A DNA stretch of 12,902 nucleotides, taken from contig CAIYXE010000270.1 in the NCBI GenBank assembly GCA_903930095.1, forward strand, positions 1 through 12,902. The letters are read 5' to 3'. The notes under the pieces are model-generated. The model made no database searches, was not told where the DNA came from, and saw only the letters and a list, made by a program, of their open reading frames with translations. This DNA comes from an uncultured Hyphomicrobiales bacterium. GTDB taxonomy: Bacteria > Pseudomonadota > Alphaproteobacteria > Rhizobiales > Aestuariivirgaceae. A program made the position numbers and the translations under genes. Within the stretch, counting starts at the first letter, position 1. Each line of letters begins with the position of its first letter. Of this stretch, positions 1 through 5,648 are shown one piece after another.

Positions 1-1
1 C

Positions 2-445
2 ATTCTGGGGCCGAACCAGCGCGTGCCGGTCGATGCGGCGCTGAAGGCCATGTCGCTGTGGGCCGCGCACCAGATCTTCGAGGAAGACCGCAAGGGATCG
101 ATCGAGAAGGGCAAGCTCGCCGATTTCGTGATCCTGACGGCAGACCCCACCGCGGTAAACCCCGAAACCATCGATCAGATCGTGGTCGCGGAAACCATCA
201 AGGAAGGGGTGACGGTCTATGCCGCACCCCCCGAGAAGCTGAAGAAGGCGCAGGGGGATTGGGGCCGCGAGCACCCCTTCTCAACCTTCCTCGCCGCGCT
301 GGCGGTGGATCGCGACTTCCGCAACCTGCCGGAAAAGCGACAGACGCCGATGAACCGCAAGATCCTCGCCAATGCGCCGCACAACCGCGGCTGCGTGTCT
401 GGCGTGCTGTTCGACATGCTCAGTGCCATGGCGGAACAGACCTGA
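2..445 (+). CDS. YtcJ-like amidohydrolase, C-terminal part (5' end outside window)
   Basis: This is the last 147 codons of a metal-dependent amidohydrolase of the amidohydrolase_3 / YtcJ type; the frame is open from base 2 and the start lies left of the window. The visible part holds the family's C-terminal signature: a helix with DAALKAMSLWAAHQ, then GSIEKGKLADFVIL, where the chain returns to the small beta-sandwich, and TIKEGVTVY, the usual closing strand. In most relatives the protein ends shortly after this strand. Here about 70 more residues follow, including HNRGCVSGVLFDMLSAM near the end, so this enzyme belongs to a long-tailed subgroup. The catalytic metal ligands lie upstream and cannot be checked. 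Such enzymes hydrolyse amide or related C-N bonds; the substrate cannot be told. It converges on the GST gene with a 3-base gap. The family call is firm, the function is not. Confidence 0.85.
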   Translation: MLGPNQRVPVDAALKAMSLWAAHQIFEEDRKGSIEKGKLADFVILTADPTAVNPETIDQIVVAETIKEGVTVYAAPPEKLKKAQGDWGREHPFSTFLAALAVDRDFRNLPEKRQTPMNRKILANAPHNRGCVSGVLFDMLSAMAEQT

Positions 446-448
446 CGC

Positions 449-1105
449 TCAGTCGACCTCGTCGGCGTGAACGATCCACGTCTCCTTCACCGCCGCCTCG
501 CGCCAGGCGGTGAAGGCCTCGGTGTTCATGATCGTGTGCATGTAGGCGCGGGTGTCGTCCGCCACCGGTATCGCATAGGTGTCGAACCGGGTCACGACAG
601 GGGCATACATGGCATCGGCGATCGAGAAGCGTCCGAACAGGAACTTGCCGCCCTTGCCATACGCCGTCCGGCAGTCGCGCCAGATCTGTTCGATGCGGGC
701 AACGTCCTTCAGAACCTGCTCGCTCATGGGAATGGGCTTCCTCGGCCGGCGCAGGTTCATCGGGCAGGCATTGCGCAAGGCGCCAAATCCCGCATGCATT
801 TCATTGGCGACCGCGCGCGCAATGGCGCGGGCGGAAACCGCCTTCGGCCAGAGATGCCTCTCGGGAAAGAGCTCCGCCAGATATTCCATGATGGCAAGCG
901 ACTCCCACACGGTCTGGCGTCCGTGGCGCAACACCGGCACGCGGCCCGCAGGCGAGTGCACGGAGACCAGCGCGGCCGTCTCAGGCGTATCGAGCGGGAT
1001 CAGCGTTTCGCGGAACGGTATTCCCGCCACGGTGAGCGCCATCCACGGCCGCATCGACCATGAGGAATAATTCTTGTTGCCGATGACGAGTTGCAGCTTG
1101 CTCAC
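449..1105 (-). CDS. glutathione S-transferase family protein
   Basis: A 218-residue cytosolic GST-fold protein, a normal length for the family. An N-terminal thioredoxin-like domain (about residues 1-82) carries NKNYSSWSMRPW near the N-terminus, where the catalytic Ser/Tyr of GSTs sits. It also has the cis-proline loop RVPVL (about 55-59) and the glutathione-binding ESLAI motif (about 68-72). An all-helical C-terminal domain follows, with the N-capping motif FSIADAMYAPVV. The NKNYSSWS opening is typical of a bacterial GST group whose substrates are mostly undefined. Translation starts at GTG (1105-1103). Its first base pair is shared with the TGA of the upstream rhodanese gene (GTGA on the minus strand), which implies translational coupling. 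With the rhodanese next door, a role in thiol or electrophile handling is plausible, but this is inference. Confidence 0.9.
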   Translation of the reverse strand: MSKLQLVIGNKNYSSWSMRPWMALTVAGIPFRETLIPLDTPETAALVSVHSPAGRVPVLRHGRQTVWESLAIMEYLAELFPERHLWPKAVSARAIARAVANEMHAGFGALRNACPMNLRRPRKPIPMSEQVLKDVARIEQIWRDCRTAYGKGGKFLFGRFSIADAMYAPVVTRFDTYAIPVADDTRAYMHTIMNTEAFTAWREAAVKETWIVHADEVD

Positions 1106-1506
1106 TTCGGCTCGACCTTCTCGACGGGACCTCCGGCATCTTTCCAGGCGGTGAAGCCACCCTGCATGTTGAGCACGGGCCCGAGCCCCATGCGCTGCAG
1201 CACGTCCGCCGCGAGAAGCGAGCGCCAGCCGGAGGCACAGTGGATGACAAAGGTCTTGTCCTCCGCGAAGACCGGCTTGTGATAGGGGCTCTCCGGGTCC
1301 ACCCAGAATTCCAGCATGCCGCGCGGGGCGGAGAAGGAACCGGGAATGCGGCCCTCACGCTGGATCTCGCGCGGGTCGCGGATGTCGACAATCACCACAT
1401 CGGGGCGGCCGAGCATATGGACGGCATCGGCGGCCGAGACGTGTGACACCCTTGCTTCGGCCTCCGCCATCAGCGCCTTGTAGCCAAGCGTGATCTTCTG
1501 TGGCAT
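1102..1506 (-). CDS. single-domain rhodanese-like sulfurtransferase
   Basis: A 134-residue protein made of one rhodanese domain. Visible elements are VVIVDIRDPREI (about 37-48), GRIPGSFSAPRG (52-63), the active-site loop HCASGWRS with nucleophile Cys90, and the closing motif GGFTAWKDAGGP. The six-residue loop starting at Cys fits sulfurtransferases rather than Cdc25-type phosphatases. Such proteins carry sulfane sulfur as a cysteine persulfide; donor and acceptor are unknown here. The start is set by a strong ribosome binding site, GGAGG, five bases before ATG 1506-1504. The same frame is open further upstream, but that would overlap the divergent transporter. It is the first gene of a two-gene operon with the GST, sharing four bases with it. 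Confidence 0.92.
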   Translation of the reverse strand: MPQKITLGYKALMAEAEARVSHVSAADAVHMLGRPDVVIVDIRDPREIQREGRIPGSFSAPRGMLEFWVDPESPYHKPVFAEDKTFVIHCASGWRSLLAADVLQRMGLGPVLNMQGGFTAWKDAGGPVEKVEPK

Positions 1507-1534
1507 TTCCCCCTCCGCAAGTGTCGCGTTTCGC

Positions 1535-1561
1535 GGCTTTTGTTGCGCTCCGCAAAAAGCC
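1535..1561. promoter_or_regulatory. inverted repeat between divergent rhodanese and EamA genes
   Basis: The 67-base divergent intergenic region contains GGCTTTT (1535-1541) and its reverse complement AAAAGCC (1555-1561). The inner bases TGCG / CGCA extend the stem to about 11 pairs with a two-base bulge and a short CTC loop. It lies 12 bases before the transporter ATG and 28 bases before the rhodanese ATG. It could be an operator shared by both genes or a leader hairpin. No T-tract follows on either strand, so a terminator is unlikely. Confidence 0.4.
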
Positions 1562-1573
1562 ACGTCAAGCAAA

Positions 1574-2506
1574 ATGGAAACACGCCAACAGCTGCGCCAT
1601 CCCGGCCTCGCCGATTTCCTGAAGATTGCCCTGCTCGGCGCCATCTGGGGATCGGCGTTCCTGGCGATCAAGCTCTCGGTGCATGAAACCGGGCCGCTCT
1701 GGCTGGTCATGATCCGCGTGGCGGTGGCCTTTGTGCCAATCGCACTCTTCACCCTCTGGCGCCGCGACAGCCTGCCGCCTGACGGCAGGGAGTGGCTCAT
1801 CATCATCCTTATGAGCCTGCTCAACACGGTTGGACCATTCTTCCTGATCTCCTGGGCAGAACTCTACATTCCGGCCGGTGTCACCTCACTCATCATGGGG
1901 GCCGGACCGCTGGCGACCATGGTGGCGGCGCATTTCACGACGCCGGATGACCGTTTCACGGGAAACAAACTCGCCGGCATGCTGCTGGGCCTTGTGGGCC
2001 TCATGCTGGTTGCCGGGCCCGGCATTTCGCAGGGCCTGGGGTTCGATGCCATGGCTTACGGAGCGGTGTGGCTCGGTATGCTGTGCTATGTTGCAGCCGG
2101 AGCAATGATCCGCCTGGTGCGGAAGACCAGCGTTGCCATGATGACCAGCGTGAACATGGGTGTCGGCATCGTCACGCTCACGCCCATGCTGCTGCTTGCG
2201 GGCGAGCCGCTGGCACCCATGAGCTTCACCGGCGCGATGGCAGCACTCTATCTCGGACTGGTCTGCACCGGCTTCGCCTATCTGCTGCGGACCCACATCA
2301 CGCTCTCTGTGGGGCAAACCTATATGAGCATGGCGAGCTACGTAATGCCGTTGTCCGGCGTGCTGCTGGCATGGTTCATTCTGGGGGAACCGGTCACCTG
2401 GCATATTCTGGCGGCTCTGGCCTGCGTCCTTGGCGGCTTCGCGCTTGCCAAGCGCGGACCCGTTAGAGGGACTTCGGCAGGTGGCGCCAGGAAATCCATC
2501 CGATGA
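1574..2506 (+). CDS. EamA-family (DMT superfamily) transporter
   Basis: A 310-residue inner-membrane protein built from two EamA repeats of about five transmembrane helices each, the usual length and layout for the family. The first repeat opens with LGAIWGSAFLAIKLSV, the conserved GxxWGxxF entry motif. The second repeat ends with a helix containing SYVMPLSGVLLAWFILGEPV, the typical P...LGE signature of the last hairpin. Members export or exchange amino acids, metabolites or drugs; the substrate cannot be inferred. I chose ATG 1574 because the family motif begins shortly after it. The in-frame ATG at 1490 would add 28 residues with no family character and overlap the rhodanese 5' end. No good ribosome binding site precedes 1574. 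The 3' end overlaps the convergent MFS gene by 44 bases, and the polar tail after the last helix is encoded there. Confidence 0.9.
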   Translation: METRQQLRHPGLADFLKIALLGAIWGSAFLAIKLSVHETGPLWLVMIRVAVAFVPIALFTLWRRDSLPPDGREWLIIILMSLLNTVGPFFLISWAELYIPAGVTSLIMGAGPLATMVAAHFTTPDDRFTGNKLAGMLLGLVGLMLVAGPGISQGLGFDAMAYGAVWLGMLCYVAAGAMIRLVRKTSVAMMTSVNMGVGIVTLTPMLLLAGEPLAPMSFTGAMAALYLGLVCTGFAYLLRTHITLSVGQTYMSMASYVMPLSGVLLAWFILGEPVTWHILAALACVLGGFALAKRGPVRGTSAGGARKSIR

Positions 2507-3662
2507 CGGAGAGCCCAAGGCTCAGGATCACGAAGACCATGCCAATGGGCAGCCACAGCAGCGCGAAGGCGAAGATGAAGGCCGGAATGAGCTCCGAGAA
2601 ATCGATATAGGTGCGGTAGACGGCGGTCATGTGCTGGCGCTCGCGATGGCGCACGGCCCGCAGGAAGGGAATGCCACCGACCCCGTCCAGCGCCGAGGCG
2701 GCAACCGAACCCATGAGCAGGCAGGCAATCGCCACATAGGGCGCAGCCGTTCCGGCGATGCCGGCGAACATCGAGGCCGCGGCGCAAAGCCCGAAGGCGC
2801 AGGCAATCACAACCCTCACCCCATGGCGCTGGGCGATGCGGCCTGAGAGCCAGGCCGTGAGCAGCAGGGCCTGGCTGGCCGAGATCATCAGGCCTCCCAA
2901 GGTCTTGCCGAGCCCCGCCTCGACCAGCAGCAATGGCCCGTAGATGAAGAAAGTGGACCAGAAGCAGGACCGCCCGAAAGCGATGAGCCAGGCCAGCCGG
3001 AGCCGCGGCTGAACCAGAAAGCGCCGCAGGTTGCGCAGCGCATTGAAGCCCTCGAGATTGCCGGGTGGCAGCGCATTCACGTCGTCGGAGAGCCTCAGGT
3101 ACCAGAACAGCAGCAGCAGCACGGCAGAGGAGACGATGACGGCAAGCTGTGGCCCCCATGAGCCGAAGCTCACGTAGAGCCAGACGCCCAGCGCTGGCCC
3201 CGTCATCCAGGAAAAGGTCGACAGGCTGAGCCGCAATGGTTCCGAGCGGGCAAGGTCGGTGCGGCGAATGTGGTCCATGATATAGAGCGAGAGGGTGATG
3301 TTCATCACCGCTGCGCCGAGGTTGCGCAGCAGCATGCCCGCCGCCTGGCCGGCGACGACATGGCTCGCGAGGGCGAGGCTTGCCACGATCATCAGGCAGG
3401 CCCCGAAGGTATAGGCCCAGCGCCGCCGCATCCGGCCGAGGAGATGCGGCAGCATCAGTGTTGTCAGCAGGACTGTGACCGAAACGGCGGTCGACAGCAT
3501 GGACACCTTCTGCGCCGTCCCCAGAATGTCATAGGCCTGCAGCGAAACCACGGTCGAATTGAGCGCCCGCACGAAGGATTCGACCGAAAACAAGGCCGCA
3601 AAAGTATAGGCCCCGGCACGGCGCGGCATGGGCAGGACGGGTGATGGGAGATCGGACGGCAT
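2463..3662 (-). CDS. major facilitator superfamily (MFS) permease
   Basis: A polytopic membrane protein of about 399 residues, with roughly twelve hydrophobic segments in two halves split by a polar loop (DDVNALPPGNLEGFNALRN). The loop between helices 2 and 3 has GRMRRRWAY, matching the basic G-x-x-x-R-R motif of MFS carriers. The corresponding loop in the second half has SGRIAQRHGVR. The substrate is unknown. No other gene in the window suggests a pathway for it. The start is uncertain: ATG 3662 gives MPSDLPSP, a second ATG lies at 3629, and a TTG-initiated form would begin at 3707. None has a clear ribosome binding site. It is divergent from the cation-efflux gene and convergent with the EamA transporter, overlapping its last 44 bases on the opposite strand. 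Confidence 0.88.
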   Translation of the reverse strand: MPSDLPSPVLPMPRRAGAYTFAALFSVESFVRALNSTVVSLQAYDILGTAQKVSMLSTAVSVTVLLTTLMLPHLLGRMRRRWAYTFGACLMIVASLALASHVVAGQAAGMLLRNLGAAVMNITLSLYIMDHIRRTDLARSEPLRLSLSTFSWMTGPALGVWLYVSFGSWGPQLAVIVSSAVLLLLFWYLRLSDDVNALPPGNLEGFNALRNLRRFLVQPRLRLAWLIAFGRSCFWSTFFIYGPLLLVEAGLGKTLGGLMISASQALLLTAWLSGRIAQRHGVRVVIACAFGLCAAASMFAGIAGTAAPYVAIACLLMGSVAASALDGVGGIPFLRAVRHRERQHMTAVYRTYIDFSELIPAFIFAFALLWLPIGMVFVILSLGLSVIGWISWRHLPKSL

Positions 3663-3755
3663 GGCGTTGGCTGCCGCACACGAGCACCTTTTCACGCTGC
3701 TTCGCAACTGGTGCCGAGAGGGATGTGCTCATGCTTTCGAGGTATGGCTTGAGGC

Positions 3756-3766
3756 AGGCCCGGCCT
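3756..3766. promoter_or_regulatory. short palindrome upstream of the cation-efflux gene
   Basis: AGGCCCGGCCT is a perfect palindrome with 5-base arms around a central C. It sits inside a second nested repeat, GAGGC (3751-3755) / GCCTC (3763-3767), 20 bases before the start codon. A poor -35/-10-like pair, TTGAGG (3749-3754) and TAGACA (3772-3777) with 17-base spacing, brackets it. It could be an operator between those elements, but such a promoter would leave almost no leader, so the assignment is tentative. Confidence 0.25.
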
Positions 3767-3786
3767 CGGTCTAGACAGGGTGCCGC

Positions 3787-5178
3787 ATGTCCAGTTCCGA
3801 AAAACGCACCGTCGCCCTGGTCTCCGTGCTCGCAAGCGCCACGCTGGCGGCCGGCAAGATGGTGGCCGCCGCCTTCACGGGCTCGCTGGGCATTCTCTCG
3901 GAGGCCATCCACAGCATCATCGACCTCGGCGCCACGGTCATCACCTACTTCGCCATCCGCTGGGGCGACCAGCCCGCCGACGATGAGCATCACTACGGCC
4001 ATGCCAAGATCGAGAGTGTCGCGGCCCTGGTCGAGACAGCCCTGCTCTTCCTCACCACCGCCTGGGTCAGCTGGGAGGCCATCAAGCGGCTGACAGGCGA
4101 TGAGACACACCCGGTCGAGGTGACCTGGTGGGCCATTGCCATCATCGCGGGCTCGATCCTCATCGACTACAACCGGGTACGGGCGCTGCGCCGGGTGGCG
4201 AAGAAGACCGGGAGCGAGGCTCTGGAGGCCGATGCGCTGCATTTTTCGTCCGACATGTGGAGTTCGCTCGTGGTGCTGGGCGGCCTTGCCGCGGTGTGGG
4301 CGGGGCTTCCCGCCGCCGATGCCATCGCGGCTCTGGTCGTTTCGGTCTTCATTGCCCTGGCAGGCTGGAGGCTTGGCGCGCGCACCCTGAACACGCTGCT
4401 CGATACCGCCCCCGCCGGAGCAACCGAAGCGGTACGCGGGCTAGTGAACGACGTTCATGGCGTGCTGGCGATCCGCTCGATCCGCCTGAGGCCCGCTGGG
4501 GCGACGATGTTCACCTCGATCGTGGTGGAGGTGGCGCGCACCATGCCCATCGACGAGATCGTCAGGACCAAGGACGCGATCTTCAAGGCCGTACAGGACC
4601 GCTTCCCCAACGCCGACATCACCGTGACGGCGAACCCCGTGGTGCTCGACAATGAAAGCGTCTTCCAGAAGGTCATGCTGATCGCCACGCGCCGGAACCT
4701 TGCGATCCATCATCTCACGGCGCAGAAGATCGGCGACAAGCTCGCCATCAGCTTCGACCTCGAGGTCGAGGGCTCGATGCCGCTGGGCGAGGCCCATGAG
4801 ACGGCGACCGCCCTCGAGGAGGCGATCCGGGGCGAACTGGGCTCTGACGTTGAGGTGGAGAGCCACATCGAACCACAGCCGGAGCGGATGCTTCAGGTTC
4901 AGGATGCGCCCTCAGGCCTCACCGCGGAGGTGGTGGCGGCACTCACGCAGCTTGCCGCACTCTACCCCCGCCTCACCGATATCCACAGCATCAGGCTCAG
5001 GCGAAACGAGGAAGGCCTGTTCCTGCACTACCACTGCCGGTGCGCGCCCGGCGACAGTGTCGAGCAGATCCATGACGACATCGACCGGGTTGAGGCGGGC
5101 CTGAAGGACCGCTTCGGCGACATCCGCCGGGTCATCGCCCATGCGGAACCGCTGGGTGCGCGCCGTCACGCTCTCTGA
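3787..5178 (+). CDS. cation diffusion facilitator (zinc-type) with extended C-terminus
   Basis: An inner-membrane divalent metal/proton antiporter of the CDF family. The membrane domain (about residues 5-205) has the two metal-site helices: H42-SII-D46 in TM2 and H152-FSS-D156 in TM5. The His-Asp/His-Asp set is the one associated with Zn(2+) preference; FieF-like iron/zinc members have Asp-Asp/His-Asp. The DDEHHYGHAK loop after TM2 is also typical. At 463 residues it is far longer than the usual 300 or so. After the normal cytosolic dimerization domain (about 210-290) come two more segments of similar design (about 293-365 and 378-457). Each has a ...H-x-I/L-x... strand, an acidic strand and an amphipathic helix. 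The start ATG 3787 has AGGG about six bases upstream. It ends two bases before the convergent small gene. Confidence 0.93.
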   Translation: MSSSEKRTVALVSVLASATLAAGKMVAAAFTGSLGILSEAIHSIIDLGATVITYFAIRWGDQPADDEHHYGHAKIESVAALVETALLFLTTAWVSWEAIKRLTGDETHPVEVTWWAIAIIAGSILIDYNRVRALRRVAKKTGSEALEADALHFSSDMWSSLVVLGGLAAVWAGLPAADAIAALVVSVFIALAGWRLGARTLNTLLDTAPAGATEAVRGLVNDVHGVLAIRSIRLRPAGATMFTSIVVEVARTMPIDEIVRTKDAIFKAVQDRFPNADITVTANPVVLDNESVFQKVMLIATRRNLAIHHLTAQKIGDKLAISFDLEVEGSMPLGEAHETATALEEAIRGELGSDVEVESHIEPQPERMLQVQDAPSGLTAEVVAALTQLAALYPRLTDIHSIRLRRNEEGLFLHYHCRCAPGDSVEQIHDDIDRVEAGLKDRFGDIRRVIAHAEPLGARRHAL

Positions 5179-5180
5179 CG

Positions 5181-5480
5181 TCAGCCAGCGGGTGGAAGTT
5201 GCTCCAGCTTCTGGCTGGTCTTGGACAATTCCTTGATGCGCTCCACCTCGCCGTCCGGAACCTCCACCCGGTTGGCAACGCTGAAGGCCTCATAGTAGGC
5301 GTATTCCAGGGGCACCATTACAGTGTAGAGTTGTTGGACCCTGGCGAGGTTGCGCAGTTCCAGGATCATTTCGGAGATGTATTCGGCTGTATCGCGCTGG
5401 CGGGCTGGAAGGCTTGCCATTGCCGTTTCTGCCGCTCCCGCGACTGTATCCTGAGTTGTTGCCCGCCGCCTGCTGTCCAT
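5181..5480 (-). CDS. small helical protein of unknown function
   Basis: A 99-residue protein I do not recognise as a named family. It has no signal peptide and no transmembrane helix. The N-terminus (1-28) is polar and probably disordered. Residues about 29-65 form a likely amphipathic helix pair containing RDTAEYISEMILELRNLA and then an aromatic-rich stretch, EYAYYEAFSVANRV. The C-terminus (about 70-92) is a charged helix. A short ELRNLA-type helix followed by a second helix is seen in small cytosolic proteins of alphaproteobacteria with no known role. The start is well supported by AGAGGA four bases before ATG 5480-5478. It is divergent from topA (168-base gap) and its stop faces the cation-efflux stop across two bases. 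I consider it a real gene because of the ribosome binding site and its fit between neighbours. Confidence 0.7.
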   Translation of the reverse strand: MDSRRRATTQDTVAGAAETAMASLPARQRDTAEYISEMILELRNLARVQQLYTVMVPLEYAYYEAFSVANRVEVPDGEVERIKELSKTSQKLEQLPPAG

Positions 5481-5648
5481 CGAATCCTCTCAAGGTTGTC
5501 TGTTTTCCCCTCTTTTCACTCTATACGTGCTTAATGGGAATGAAAGCGTCTTAAGATTGAATCCACGGTGTGGGCGGTGGAAATATAGCCGCCTTGCAGC
5601 GGTCGGACGATCCCTATATGAGGCCCCGGAACCTGTTCAGGACTGTGA
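5481..5648. promoter_or_regulatory. divergent intergenic region, small protein / topA
   Basis: These 168 non-coding bases must contain the promoters of both divergent genes and are visibly more AT-rich than the flanks, especially 5500-5560. For topA the best -10-like sequence is TATATG (5615-5620). Its candidate -35, TTGCAG (5594-5599), is only 15 bases away, so the promoter is not convincing. AGGA at about 5638-5641, seven bases before ATG 5649, is the likely topA ribosome binding site. A short GGCGG / CCGCC repeat (5573-5593, 11-base loop) is present but weak. Confidence 0.4.

Noticed and set aside
1507..1827. Longer rhodanese starting far upstream on the minus strand
   Set aside because: The extra residues have no rhodanese character and overlap the divergent transporter; a strong ribosome binding site marks ATG 1506.
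3529..4242. Open frame of 237 codons on the minus strand
   Set aside because: It is antisense to the cation-efflux gene and MFS 5' end, Gly/Asp/Arg-rich with no recognisable motif; a GC-rich shadow frame.
5573..5593. GGCGG / CCGCC repeat upstream of topA as an operator
   Set aside because: Five-base arms of pure G/C with an 11-base loop are expected by chance in DNA of this composition.
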